A stretch of DNA of 40,353 bases from Treponema sp. (GCA_009777335.1 WRMC01000015.1:1-40353), one strand, 5' to 3'. Shown: positions 17,759-25,754, counted from the first letter of the stretch. Made by a program: numbers and translations. Notes: generated by a model from the sequence alone, not told the origin.

Positions 17759-19234
17759 ATGGTCGATGCTGTTCCCATGACCCTGGAGGAGTTTGATTCC
17801 TGGTTTAAGGCCAGGTATAAACGAACAAGTTCTGCCCTGGCTGCCACCATGATGATCCTCAGTGACTTTGTGGGGGTCATGCTCTCCTTTGGGGCCGGCT
17901 TCTTCATCGTCAAGATCTATTACATTATCATGGACGACTGGGGGGGGATTAACTTTAAGTCCTTCACCAACTATTGGCCCTACCTGCCCATCTTTATCAT
18001 GCTTTTCTGGATCATGGGCCTCTATCCGGGCATAGCTCTGGCCCCGGCGGAAGAAACCCGGGGCTTTACCATCGCCTCATTTTTGGCCCACGGGGCCATG
18101 ATCATTTCCCGTTATATTCAATATGAGTCTGTTGATTCGGTCTTTGTGGCCCTGGCTTTTAGCTTTGTCTTTTCTTCCACCGCCATCATGGTATGCCGGG
18201 ACATCATGCACTACAACATCTTCAAGCTTAAGATGAAGGGGATCCCGGCGGTGATCTTCGGCGCCGGAACCACCGGAAGGCTCATGGTGGATCGGATGCT
18301 TAAGGCTAAAAAAATCGGCTACGAACCGGTGCTGATCCTGGACGATAATCCCTGGAGCGGCGAATCCTACCGGGACATCCCCATCATCCATGACACCGGC
18401 CTGGGTCCCGAGATCGTTAGGCGCTATAACATCAAGATGGCCATCGTGGCATCTCCCAACCTGGAACAGGCCCAGATGTCCCATATCATTAACCACTCCG
18501 TTTCAGCCTTTCGTTACAACGTGTTTATCCCCGACTTTATGCACAGTAACAACATTTGGATGAGCGTCCGGGATTTTGACGGCATCCTGGGCCTGGCGGC
18601 CAGCCACAAGCTTAAGATGTTCTGGAACCTGGCGATAAAAAGATTTTTGGACCTCCTCTTTGTCAGCCTAGGGGGCCTTATTATCCTTCCCTTTCTTTTG
18701 CTCATTGCCCTGGCGGTCAAGTGCAGTTCCCCCGGGGGGGTCCTGTACGGCCATAGCCGCATAGGCTTAAACGGGAAACCCTTTAGGGCCTATAAGTTTC
18801 GTTCCATGGTAAAGGACGCCGACAAGAAGCTCGAAGAGGTCCTTAATGCGGATCCCAGTCTAAGGGAAGAATGGGAGGCTAGCCACAAGCTTAAGGAAGA
18901 CCCCCGGATAACCAGGATAGGAAAATTTTTACGGAAGACCAGCTTTGATGAGTTCCCCCAGTTGTTAAATATAATCTCGGGCCAGATGAGCCTCGTGGGC
19001 CCCCGGCCGGTGACTGAACCGGAACTTGTAAAATACGGCGAAAACGCCGGCCGGGTCCTGTCGGTAAAACCGGGCCTTACGGGGCTCTGGCAGGTTTCAG
19101 GCCGGTCCGACACCGACTATGCGGATAGAATTTCCTATGACCTCTATTACCTGCAAAGCTGGTCCGTTTGGTTAGACCTCTGGATCATATACAGGACCCC
19201 CAATGCCATGTTCAAGGGCAAAGGGGCCTACTAA
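17759..19234 (+). CDS. Undecaprenyl-phosphate sugar phosphotransferase (WbaP/WcaJ type)
   Basis: A 491-residue polyprenyl glycosylphosphotransferase, the enzyme that starts glycan synthesis by placing the first sugar-1-phosphate on undecaprenyl phosphate. The N-terminal half has four or five membrane helices and a nucleotide-binding-like domain (VIFGAGTTGRLMVDRM at about residue 165). The C-terminal catalytic domain begins at KRFLDLLF. It holds the re-entrant helix, 'YKFRSMV', the catalytic DE pair in TSFDEFPQL, 'SLVGPRP' and 'KPGLTGLWQVSGR'. No clear Shine-Dalgarno precedes the ATG; the next in-frame ATG is six codons in. Its stop overlaps the next start (TAATG). Confidence 0.88.
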   Translation: MVDAVPMTLEEFDSWFKARYKRTSSALAATMMILSDFVGVMLSFGAGFFIVKIYYIIMDDWGGINFKSFTNYWPYLPIFIMLFWIMGLYPGIALAPAEETRGFTIASFLAHGAMIISRYIQYESVDSVFVALAFSFVFSSTAIMVCRDIMHYNIFKLKMKGIPAVIFGAGTTGRLMVDRMLKAKKIGYEPVLILDDNPWSGESYRDIPIIHDTGLGPEIVRRYNIKMAIVASPNLEQAQMSHIINHSVSAFRYNVFIPDFMHSNNIWMSVRDFDGILGLAASHKLKMFWNLAIKRFLDLLFVSLGGLIILPFLLLIALAVKCSSPGGVLYGHSRIGLNGKPFRAYKFRSMVKDADKKLEEVLNADPSLREEWEASHKLKEDPRITRIGKFLRKTSFDEFPQLLNIISGQMSLVGPRPVTEPELVKYGENAGRVLSVKPGLTGLWQVSGRSDTDYADRISYDLYYLQSWSVWLDLWIIYRTPNAMFKGKGAY

Positions 19235-20046
19235 TGGGCCGCCTTGCCCTCTGCCCCGGCGGTCCAAGGCTCCTCATCCTGCTCCTTGTGCTAAGTCTAA
19301 CCCCCCGGGTCTTCCCCCAGGAGCGTTCATTCTACGATCTTTTCCCCAATCTTAACGAAGAACAGATTGCCCAGGTCTTAAGCGAAACGGGGCTCATGAA
19401 CATCCTGGAACAAAACGAGGCCCTGGCCCTTATCCCCGCCTCTGGTGCCGGGATCGATCTGTACCAGCATATCATGGAGAGGAAACCTTCCTATGCCGCC
19501 GAGGCCCTCATCCTTATCCCCCAGGGCGAAAGCCCTTTTACCCGGGTGGATGCCTACAATGTCCTCTCCCAGGTGCGGCTCCTGGAGGGCCGCCTCTACC
19601 CCTCCCACAGTCGGGGTGAGGTCCCCCTCTTTAGCGAGGTTACCCGCATCGCAGGCCCCCAGGAGCGTTCCCAGGCCCTCCCGGACCCCCCGCGCTTAGC
19701 CCAGGTCCCCCAGGAAGAAACGGTCTACCTCCGGGTCCGGGATATTAACTTTGGCAACTCCTTCTTTCGGGGCCAGCTGACCCTGAGCCCCTACGGCATC
19801 ATCTACGATTTAACTAACTTTCGAAACCTAAGCTACCTGATCTTCACCGTGGTCCGCCGGGAGGAGTTTTATGCCCTCCTGTACACCGAACCCCTGGCCG
19901 AGGGGATGCTCCTCTACATAGTGGCTGGCGCCGAGGTCTCTGGCCTGGTGGCGGCCCTCATCGATGTCCCTTCGGCCATAGGTAAGCGGGGCATGGTCTT
20001 TTTCAACTGGGTCAACGAGGGCCTCCGCACAATGGCCAACCCTTGA
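19234..20046 (+). CDS. Exported protein of unknown function
   Basis: The ATG at 19234, overlapping the upstream stop, gives 270 residues with a clear signal peptide (LLILLLVLSLTPRVFPQ, cleavage near residue 29). An upstream in-frame start would run through the previous gene and hide the signal peptide. The mature part has an amphipathic N-terminal helical region, a proline-rich linker (about residues 145-165) and a beta-rich C-terminal domain with 'YLRVRDINFGNSFFRG'. I do not recognise a family; it looks like a periplasmic protein typical of treponemes. Its overlap with the WbaP-type gene suggests a role in envelope glycan assembly. Confidence 0.7.
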   Translation: MGRLALCPGGPRLLILLLVLSLTPRVFPQERSFYDLFPNLNEEQIAQVLSETGLMNILEQNEALALIPASGAGIDLYQHIMERKPSYAAEALILIPQGESPFTRVDAYNVLSQVRLLEGRLYPSHSRGEVPLFSEVTRIAGPQERSQALPDPPRLAQVPQEETVYLRVRDINFGNSFFRGQLTLSPYGIIYDLTNFRNLSYLIFTVVRREEFYALLYTEPLAEGMLLYIVAGAEVSGLVAALIDVPSAIGKRGMVFFNWVNEGLRTMANP

Positions 20047-20059
20047 GGAGACTGAGGGC

Positions 20060-20089
20060 TTGATATTTTTGCGGTTTTTAAGATATCAT
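20060..20089 (+). promoter_or_regulatory. Sigma-70-type promoter for tRNA-Gly(TCC)
   Basis: TTGATA (20060-20065), an 18-bp spacer and TATCAT (20084-20089) make a good vegetative promoter. Transcription would begin near 20097, just before two tandem hairpins, so these would form the 5' leader of the tRNA precursor. Confidence 0.55.
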
Positions 20090-20100
20090 TATGAGCCATG

Positions 20101-20171
20101 GAGTTTTTTGTATTTAAGTACAAAAAACTCCAGCTTTGGATTGACCACCGTCTAGGTGGTCAATCCAAAGC
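20101..20171 (+). repeat. Two tandem perfect palindromes in the tRNA-Gly(TCC) leader
   Basis: The first hairpin has a perfect 12-bp stem (20101-20112 with 20119-20130) and a 6-nt loop. The second has a perfect 17-bp stem (20133-20149 with 20155-20171) and a 5-nt loop. They are two bases apart and end three bases before the tRNA. Neither is followed by a T-run. A similar pair lies next to tRNA-Arg(CCG) at 38144-38211 with different sequence. Confidence 0.85.
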
Positions 20172-20174
20172 CCA

Positions 20175-20246
20175 GCGGCTGTCATATAATGGTTATTATC
20201 TCAGCCTTCCAAGCTGATGACGTCGGTTCGATTCCGATCAGCCGCT
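20175..20246 (+). tRNA. tRNA-Gly(TCC)
   Basis: A full cloverleaf can be drawn. The acceptor GCGGCTG (20175-20181) pairs with CAGCCGC, the anticodon loop is CTTCCAA with anticodon TCC, and the T-loop is TTCGATT. The discriminator is T at 20246. CCA is not encoded. Confidence 0.95.
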
Positions 20247-20278
20247 AAAAAAAATGCCCCCTCAGGGGCATTTTTTTT
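20247..20278. terminator. Bidirectional intrinsic terminator between tRNA-Gly and mutY
   Basis: Eight A, then TGCCCC, a CTCA loop and GGGGCA followed by eight T form a symmetric terminator that can serve both the tRNA and the convergent mutY operon. The inverted repeat continues outward into the tRNA acceptor end: GCCGCT before it is matched by AGCGGC after it, making a 20-bp perfect arm. Confidence 0.9.
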
Positions 20279-20307
20279 AGCGGCAGGGGGCTTCGCCCTC
20301 AGCCGCT
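20279..20307 (+). repeat. Miniature tRNA-tail element after tRNA-Gly(TCC)
   Basis: AGCGGC (20279-20284) is the reverse complement of the tRNA-Gly(TCC) 3' end. After a G5-CTTCG-C3-type hairpin, CAGCCGCT (20300-20307) repeats the last eight bases of that tRNA in sense. This is a minimal form of the pattern seen after tRNA-His, tRNA-Gly(GCC) and tRNA-Arg(CCG). Confidence 0.55.
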
Positions 20308-20315
20308 TCAGCCGT

Positions 20316-21131
20316 TTACCTAATTCTGTACTTGCCTTGCTCCTCGGCGACCAGGAGATCGCGTCGGAGGGATTCGAGGGCCCGGTAGAAGACTTCCCGG
20401 TCGGGGTCCATGTCCATGGCATTCAGGAGTTCCTCGGGGCTTAGGGGGCCCCTGGTCTGATTGAAGGCCCGGATTAGGCTTCCGCGGACCTCCCGAAAGG
20501 AGCCCTTGAATTTACTCTGCACGCTATAATGAGCACTCTGCCGCTCCGGGTTTTGGATCTTCTTTAAACTATTACCGTAGTCCATCAAGGCCCAGTACCA
20601 CATCTGGGGCTGGGTATAATCCAGGGTGGCCTTTATAAGGGGCAGGATCTCCTTGTCCCTTACCCCTTCCCGGCCGGGGAAATAAAAATGCAAAAACACC
20701 GAGCGGATATTGGTTTCGATAAACACCGAAGGATAATTATAGGCAAAACAGGCTACGGCTCCTGCGGTGTAGGGGCCTATGCCTGGGAGGTTTATAAGAA
20801 TATGGGGATCGTGGGGAACTATACCGCGGTAGTCCTCGTAAATGACATCTGCACAGCTCTTTAAAAACCTGCATCTCCGGTTGTAGCCCAGGCCGCTCCA
20901 TTCCCTTAGGGCCTCAGCCAGGCTTGCCTTGGCCAGGGCTTCGGGGCTGGGCCATTTTTCCATCCACCGGGTCCAGTAGCCTTCGACCCGGGAAACCTGG
21001 GTCTGCTGCAGCATCAGCTCCGAGACCAGGATCCCCCAAGGTTCAGTATTTTCCCGCCAGGGAAAGGTCCTTCCCGCTTCTTCGTAGGCCTGGTATACGG
21101 TACGGCGAAATTCATCTAAACGCAGATCCAC
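20316..21131 (-). CDS. MutY-like HhH-GPD DNA glycosylase without Fe-S cluster
   Basis: A 271-residue base-excision glycosylase of the A/G-specific adenine glycosylase group, starting at a GTG. The N-terminal catalytic Glu lies in SELMLQQTQV (E38), and the helix-hairpin-helix is LPGIGPYTAGAV at about 115-126. The position of the conserved catalytic Asp carries Glu instead (VFIETN, E139). The C-terminal region has none of the four cysteines that hold the [4Fe-4S] cluster in standard MutY, and there is no NUDIX-like 8-oxoG recognition domain. It is probably a divergent glycosylase whose substrate may differ from A:8-oxoG. It is the last gene of the murC operon, 12 bp after the kinase gene. Confidence 0.8.
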   Translation of the reverse strand: MDLRLDEFRRTVYQAYEEAGRTFPWRENTEPWGILVSELMLQQTQVSRVEGYWTRWMEKWPSPEALAKASLAEALREWSGLGYNRRCRFLKSCADVIYEDYRGIVPHDPHILINLPGIGPYTAGAVACFAYNYPSVFIETNIRSVFLHFYFPGREGVRDKEILPLIKATLDYTQPQMWYWALMDYGNSLKKIQNPERQSAHYSVQSKFKGSFREVRGSLIRAFNQTRGPLSPEELLNAMDMDPDREVFYRALESLRRDLLVAEEQGKYRIR

Positions 21132-21143
21132 CTTTCTTCTCCA

Positions 21144-21692
21144 CTAAGAAAATTTTCGGTGCAGTTCCGCAATTATTTTTAAGGTGATATCCTTGGGACC
21201 CACCGTATCAGTTTCGATCACCATGTCAGCAAAGCTATAATCATCGTTGTCGATCTGGTAGATCTTCATGTAACGCTCATGGTCCTTCTGGTCCCGGCTT
21301 GCAGTAAAGGCAGCAATTTCGTCTAATGCCCCTCCTTCCCTTACCTGGATCCGCTTCGCCCTGGTCTCCGGCCTGGCAGAAAGGTAGACCTTTAGGTCCG
21401 CCTCGGGGAACATCCAAATTGAAAGGCGGGATCCCAGGACACAGCCCCCCTCCTGTTTGGCCAATTGAACCTGCCGGGAATCTACTTCCTTGTCCCAGGA
21501 GTCGTCCTTTTCGGCCATGGTAAGGATATCCCGGAGGTCCAGATCCCTCTCTTGCGCCAGGGTCCTAAAGGTAAAATTAATAAACCGCAGACCCAGGGTT
21601 TCGGCAAGCATGCGGCTAACGGTGGTGTTCCCGCAGCCGGACTTCCCCGATACGGCAATTTTTAAATCCTTAATGTTTTTGTTATTCGACAT
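21144..21692 (-). CDS. Cytidylate-kinase-like nucleotide kinase
   Basis: A 182-residue P-loop kinase of the short, archaeal-type cytidylate kinase (Cytidylate_kin2/AAA_18) family. The Walker A is SGKSGCGNT at about residues 15-23, where the second glycine/asparagine replaces the common GSGKS form. 'CVLGSRLSIWMF' at about residue 84 is the substrate-side region, and 'RAKRIQVREG' is the arginine-rich lid. It would phosphorylate CMP/dCMP or a related small molecule in the cytoplasm. It overlaps yicC by 11 bp. The general kinase call is firm, the CMP specificity less so. Confidence 0.78.
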   Translation of the reverse strand: MSNNKNIKDLKIAVSGKSGCGNTTVSRMLAETLGLRFINFTFRTLAQERDLDLRDILTMAEKDDSWDKEVDSRQVQLAKQEGGCVLGSRLSIWMFPEADLKVYLSARPETRAKRIQVREGGALDEIAAFTASRDQKDHERYMKIYQIDNDDYSFADMVIETDTVGPKDITLKIIAELHRKFS

Positions 21693-22542
21693 TTCGTAAT
21701 TGCTCCCGGATATTCTCCAAAGCGTTCTTCATTTCGATCACCGCCCGGCTCACTTCAACCTGGGGTGTTTTAGATCCAATGGTGTTAATCTCCCGGTTAA
21801 TTTCCTGGGAAAGAAAATCAAGCTTCTTTCCCGGCGAATCATTGGCGTCTAACTCCTTCCTAAAATCACCCAGATGGGAAGAAAGACGCGACAGTTCCTC
21901 GGATATGGAATTTTTTACCAGGATAACCGCAGTCTCTGACAGGATCCTGCCCTCGTCTATCCGGTCTCCCAGGAGTTCATTAAACCGTTCCCGTAAATTT
22001 TCTTTAATGGTGTTTTCCATTTCCGGAACGTGGCCTCGAATTTTTTCCAGGGCCCCATCGATGACACTTAAATTACCCAGGATGTCTTCCAGGGTATGGC
22101 GGCCTTCCCTCTTTCGTTCTTCATCAAACTGATCGGCCCCCTGGATTAAAAGGGGTTCTATCAGAACCCAGTAGGGTTCAGCATCCCGGGGGGTCTCGGT
22201 TTTTAAAACCCCCTCCCGGTTTAAGAGCAGTTCCAGGCTGGGTTTTTCATTGATCCCCATTTTTTTGGCCAGATCCTCCATGGCCCTGTAATAGGCCCAG
22301 GCGGTTTCTTCGTTCACCTCGATTTCCGGAACATTGTCCTTAATCCGGATGCCCACATCGATTTTGCCCCTAACGAAGCGGGAACCAAGGTATTCGCGGA
22401 TCCTCATTTCTAATGAAGAAAGCCAAAAGGGAAGGTGGACCGTCAGGTCCAGAAACCGGTTATTGTAGCCCCTAAACTCCACCGACAGGGTGAGTCCCTG
22501 GGCTTGAGTCTCCCCGTAGGAGTAGGCGGTCATGCTTCTCAT
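21682..22542 (-). CDS. yicC: YicC family endoribonuclease
   Basis: A 286-residue YicC/YloC protein. The start MRSMTAYSYGE and 'VEFRGYNNRFLDL' (usual form E.R.VN.R.LD) are the family N-terminal signature. The C-terminus has 'RLSSHLGDFRK' and 'GKKLDFLSQEINREINTIGSK', the most conserved YicC block, with acidic residues thought to bind metal. Family members are hexameric endoribonucleases involved in RNA turnover. It overlaps murC by 4 bp and the kinase gene by 11 bp, so it is within one minus-strand operon. Family length is normal. Confidence 0.92.
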   Translation of the reverse strand: MRSMTAYSYGETQAQGLTLSVEFRGYNNRFLDLTVHLPFWLSSLEMRIREYLGSRFVRGKIDVGIRIKDNVPEIEVNEETAWAYYRAMEDLAKKMGINEKPSLELLLNREGVLKTETPRDAEPYWVLIEPLLIQGADQFDEERKREGRHTLEDILGNLSVIDGALEKIRGHVPEMENTIKENLRERFNELLGDRIDEGRILSETAVILVKNSISEELSRLSSHLGDFRKELDANDSPGKKLDFLSQEINREINTIGSKTPQVEVSRAVIEMKNALENIREQLRNVE

Positions 22543-24014
22543 GTATCTCCCCCCAGGCCAGAAAAGTGTTCGTAGAGCATCTTAGACAATTTCCAGTTAT
22601 CCCCGGCCCCCATGGAGATAAATAGATCCCCCTCCCTTAAAGTCTCCTTTAATTGCTCCGCCGCTTCCTCGGGCTCCTGATAAAAAAACACATCATCCCC
22701 CCTGCCCTCTTCTTTGCGAAGCTCCTTCACCCGCTCAAACAAGCTTTCTCCCCGTACCGAGCCCTGGTATTGCTCCCGGGCCGAGGCGTAAATTTTATGG
22801 AGGAAGACTATATCGGCATGCTCAAAGGAGGAGGCAAAGTCCTCAAAGAGGGAGGCGGTCCTACTATAGGTATGGGACATAAAACTAAGGAAGATACGGC
22901 GATGGGGGTAAAAGGCCGCCAGGCCCTCCAGGGTTGTTTTAATTTCTGTTGGGTGGTGGCCATAGTCGTCCATGAAGAGGATCCCCTTTGCTTCCCCTAA
23001 AATTTCTGACCTCCGTTTAGAGCCCCTAAAATCCTCCAGGGCTAAGCGAAGGCCCTCCCATTGCTCCTCCCCCCAATCCCCAACCTTGGTCATGATCGAA
23101 GCACAGAGGGCCACCGCAGCGGCGGCATTGAGGGCCGTATGCCTCCCCGGTACCCGGGCCTTTAATATGCCCGGAAAACCTTTCAGGCTAAACAGAAGCC
23201 GCTCATCTTTCACCTCGAAGGAGGTAATTTGAAACTCTCCGGGGGCACTAAAGCCATAGGGAATTAATTTAATATCGGGTCTTTCTTTACCTAAGGTAAG
23301 GGCTACCTCTTTGGCCCCCGGATCATCATGGCAGTAGATTAATTCCCCATTAGGGCTAAGGTTCCGCCCGTACTCCAAAAAGGCCTGACGGGAATCTTCG
23401 TAACTTTTAAAGTAATCGGGGTGATCCCATTCCACATTGCTCAGAATGATCCTCTGGGGATTAAACGAAAGAAAGTGGCGGCGGTATTCATCGGTCTCGG
23501 CCACAAAGAAGCGGCTCCCCATATTTAGGGTGGACCGGCCCCCAAAGCCCGGAACCGCAGAGCCCACCAGAACCTGAAACTTGGCCCCCACTCCTCGCAA
23601 AAGGGTCCCCGCCAGGGCCGTGGTGGTGGTCTTGCCGTGGGCTCCTGTGATGCCCGTGGAATCAAAAAAGTGGGAATAGGCTCCAAGAGCTTCATTGAAT
23701 CTGATAACAGGAAGTCCCCGGTGAAAGGCTTCGATAAGTTCAGGGTTTGTCTCAATGGAATAGGCCGCAGAGTATATGACCGCTTCTGCCTGGCCCACAT
23801 GGGCGGGATCAAAAGATTCATGGTAGGGGATCTCGAGTTCCTTCAGCACCTGGTCGGTATAAAAGACCTCGGCGGTATCGGAGCCGGTAATGATTACCCC
23901 CGCACCGAGCATTAGCTCCGCCAGGGCGCACATTCCTGTCCCCTTAATTCCTACAAAGTGAACCCTGGCCCCCGCTTTGTGGAGGATCCCAGCAAAGACC
24001 TCATCGATATCCAT
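22539..24014 (-). CDS. murC: UDP-N-acetylmuramate-L-alanine ligase
   Basis: MurC adds L-Ala to UDP-MurNAc, the first amino-acid step of peptidoglycan precursor synthesis. The N-terminal Rossmann loop is HFVGIKGTGMCALAE, the ATP-binding loop is GAHGKTTTTALAG at about residue 118, and 'NVEWDHPDYF' and 'DDYGHHPTEI' are the metal- and substrate-binding regions. The ATG at 24014 is preferred to a TTG two codons upstream; neither has a strong Shine-Dalgarno. Length (491) is slightly above average but normal. It is the first gene of the murC-yicC-kinase-mutY operon and is divergent from the tsaE operon. Confidence 0.95.
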   Translation of the reverse strand: MDIDEVFAGILHKAGARVHFVGIKGTGMCALAELMLGAGVIITGSDTAEVFYTDQVLKELEIPYHESFDPAHVGQAEAVIYSAAYSIETNPELIEAFHRGLPVIRFNEALGAYSHFFDSTGITGAHGKTTTTALAGTLLRGVGAKFQVLVGSAVPGFGGRSTLNMGSRFFVAETDEYRRHFLSFNPQRIILSNVEWDHPDYFKSYEDSRQAFLEYGRNLSPNGELIYCHDDPGAKEVALTLGKERPDIKLIPYGFSAPGEFQITSFEVKDERLLFSLKGFPGILKARVPGRHTALNAAAAVALCASIMTKVGDWGEEQWEGLRLALEDFRGSKRRSEILGEAKGILFMDDYGHHPTEIKTTLEGLAAFYPHRRIFLSFMSHTYSRTASLFEDFASSFEHADIVFLHKIYASAREQYQGSVRGESLFERVKELRKEEGRGDDVFFYQEPEEAAEQLKETLREGDLFISMGAGDNWKLSKMLYEHFSGLGGDT

Positions 24015-24097
24015 AAACAATGGTAGTCAAAAACCATGATTCCTTCAACTCCCCCCCATTGAATAAATGATCATTAAATGATAGAATCCCTTGAGAG

Positions 24098-24125
24098 CTG
24101 TTCGGAAACTTCAGTTTACGAACAG
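24098..24125. repeat. Interrupted 28-bp inverted repeat upstream of the small-protein/tsaE operon
   Basis: CTGTTCG (24098-24104) pairs with CGAACAG (24119-24125), and AAACT inside pairs with AGTTT, with a single G/A mismatch and a two-base centre. It ends 26 bp before the ATG of the first gene and lies in the divergent murC/tsaE promoter region, so it may be an operator or a leader hairpin. Confidence 0.5.
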
Positions 24126-24151
24126 TTTCCGCATTCTACCCGAGGTTGCGC

Positions 24152-24415
24152 ATGAAAATACTTGAGTTCAAAAACATCATACGAAAAGATGTTCCAATTT
24201 ATTATCGCCGTTTATATTCTTGCATAGCTGTATTAGAGATGGTAAAAAACTCAATAGAAGTTGCGTTGGATTTCCAGATTGAACATAAACCCACCGGGCA
24301 AACCGAGATTAGCATCACCTCCCTGGGGGACATAGATTATCCCAAGGTACCCCTCCACAAGGAAATTAAAAGTTTTATCGAAATCCTTGAATCGAATGGA
24401 AAACTCCCCGTCTAG
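24152..24415 (+). CDS. Small protein of unknown function upstream of tsaE
   Basis: An 87-residue protein starting MKILEFKNIIRKDVPIYYRR. The ATG at 24152 has a GAGG ribosome-binding site six bases upstream, which favours it over the in-frame TTG at 24146. The protein is basic at its N-terminus, predicted helical around 'YSCIAVLEMVKNSIEVAL', then short strands ending in a helix (HKEIKSFIEILES). There is no signal peptide or membrane helix. It overlaps tsaE by 20 bp, so it is translated with the tRNA-modification genes. I recognise no family. The conserved-looking context suggests a real gene. Confidence 0.7.
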   Translation: MKILEFKNIIRKDVPIYYRRLYSCIAVLEMVKNSIEVALDFQIEHKPTGQTEISITSLGDIDYPKVPLHKEIKSFIEILESNGKLPV

Positions 24416-24848
24416 TCTCATCCCTTTTACAAGCAGCTCCCCCGAAGAAACGGAGGCCTTTGGTCGCTCCCTGGCCCAGACCCTAAGACCCGGTGACTGC
24501 CTGGCCCTTAAAGGGCCCCTGGGAGCCGGAAAGACCTGTCTAAGCAAGGCCCTGGCCGCCGCCCTGGGGGTCAAGGAAATCGTCAGGAGCCCCACTTATA
24601 CCATCGTTTCTGAGTACCTGGGGTTTTTCCATGGAGAGGAAGTCCCGGTCCGCCACATCGATGCCTATAGGCTTTCGGGGGACGAAGAATTCGCCGCCCT
24701 TGGGGGGGAGGAACTCCTCAATGGCCCGGGGATAGCCATCATCGAATGGGCCGACCGCATCCCCCTCTCGATTCCTCCCGGTTCATTCTGGTTAGAAATT
24801 GCAATTAACGGGGATGATTCGCGGACCCTCAGCCTGGAGCGCCGATGA
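24396..24848 (+). CDS. tsaE: tRNA threonylcarbamoyladenosine biosynthesis ATPase TsaE
   Basis: TsaE is the ATPase partner of TsaB-TsaD in forming t6A37 on ANN-decoding tRNAs. The Walker A loop is LKGPLGAGKTCLSKALA at about residue 38. 'VRSPTYTIVSEY' is the conserved SPTF-type switch, 'HIDAYRL' is the HxDxYRL motif and 'IIEWADRI' the EWxxR motif. The ATG at 24396 gives 150 residues, typical of the family. It lies inside the end of the preceding gene and overlaps tsaB by 4 bp. No tsaD or tsaC is in the window. Confidence 0.95.
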   Translation: MENSPSSLIPFTSSSPEETEAFGRSLAQTLRPGDCLALKGPLGAGKTCLSKALAAALGVKEIVRSPTYTIVSEYLGFFHGEEVPVRHIDAYRLSGDEEFAALGGEELLNGPGIAIIEWADRIPLSIPPGSFWLEIAINGDDSRTLSLERR

Positions 24849-25528
24849 ATATTCTAGCCATAGATACGGCCTGCCAGGTTTTTTCTGCCGCCCTCATCAG
24901 TCCCCAGGGTTGCTTTTATACTGAGGTAGATGCCCCATCCCGGCATTCGGAGCTCCTCATGGAATGTATAGACTCCCTCTGTGCCCATGCCTCCCTGGAT
25001 GCTTCGGCAATCGACCTTGTCGCCTGCATGAAGGGCCCAGGATCTTTTACGGGCCTTAGAATAGGATATGCCGCTGCCAAGGGTTTGGCCCTTTCCTTGG
25101 GCATCCCCCTGGTGGTGGTCCCCACCCTGGATTGCATGGCCCATCCCTTTTCTGCCATACCGGCCCTGGTCCTGCCTCTTATCGATGCAAAGAAATCCCA
25201 GTTTTACGGGGCCCTCTATAGGGGGGGTGAAAGGCTTATCGATTATACCGATGGTGCGCCTGATTATTTCGTGAATGAATTAGACAGGCACCGGAGGCCT
25301 GGAGAAAATATAATCCTCACCGGCCCGGGGGCCCATCTTTTTTTATTGGTGCAGGAAAAATATAGCCCAGGGGAGGGCCTGTCTGTCGATCCTTTTTTTA
25401 ACCGGGGGAAGGCGCTTGAGCTTTCTAAACTGGCGGAAAAAAATCACGAGCCCAATGGCCAGGATGCTAATAGGGGGCCCCTGTATCTCCGAAAGAGCGA
25501 TGCAGAACTATCACAGGACCGAACCTAG
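24845..25528 (+). CDS. tsaB: tRNA threonylcarbamoyladenosine biosynthesis protein TsaB
   Basis: A 227-residue ASKHA-fold protein. [17 protein letters not shown] is the first strand pair, HSELLM the usual H-S-x-x-L motif (with lost metal residues compared with TsaD), and '[21 protein letters not shown]' is the TsaB signature near residue 63. It serves as the dimerisation scaffold for TsaD and TsaE. The gene overlaps tsaE by 4 bp. Its 3' end overlaps the convergent csrA by 18 bp, so the two transcripts are antisense to each other at their ends. Confidence 0.94.
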   Translation: MNILAIDTACQVFSAALISPQGCFYTEVDAPSRHSELLMECIDSLCAHASLDASAIDLVACMKGPGSFTGLRIGYAAAKGLALSLGIPLVVVPTLDCMAHPFSAIPALVLPLIDAKKSQFYGALYRGGERLIDYTDGAPDYFVNELDRHRRPGENIILTGPGAHLFLLVQEKYSPGEGLSVDPFFNRGKALELSKLAEKNHEPNGQDANRGPLYLRKSDAELSQDRT

Positions 25529-25747
25529 GTCCGCTTCTATATGGAGGTCCGGTAATTTTCCTATGGAAGATGCGGCGGCCTTGTTCTCTGCCCTGATGGC
25601 ATCAAAGACCTCCTGGCGGAATACCTTTACCGCCTTGGGGGCATCTATTCCTATCCTAACCTGATCACCCCGGATCTCAATAATGGAAATTGAGATATCC
25701 TCGCCTATCATTATCTTTTCGTTGATTTTCCTGGAAAGTATCAGCAT
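25511..25747 (-). CDS. csrA: Carbon storage regulator / translational repressor CsrA
   Basis: CsrA binds GGA-containing hairpins near ribosome-binding sites. The start [20 protein letters not shown] and '[18 protein letters not shown]' cover the conserved strands. The RNA-contacting arginine of LSRK and the VxRxE-like '[10 protein letters not shown]' are present, and the C-terminal tail is long (78 residues in all). The ATG at 25747 has a GAGG site and makes the start family-typical; an earlier in-frame start would overlap fliW. It sits 7 bp after fliW, whose product antagonises CsrA, so the regulator and its antagonist are co-expressed. Confidence 0.95.
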   Translation of the reverse strand: MLILSRKINEKIMIGEDISISIIEIRGDQVRIGIDAPKAVKVFRQEVFDAIRAENKAAASSIGKLPDLHIEADLGSVL

Positions 25748-25754
25748 AGGGACC

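Noticed and set aside
20101..20171. Ordinary terminators of the preceding exported-protein gene
   Set aside because: No T-run follows either hairpin, and a good promoter lies between the gene and the hairpins.
24146..24151. TTG at 24146 as start of the small protein
   Set aside because: The ATG at 24152 has the properly spaced GAGG site.
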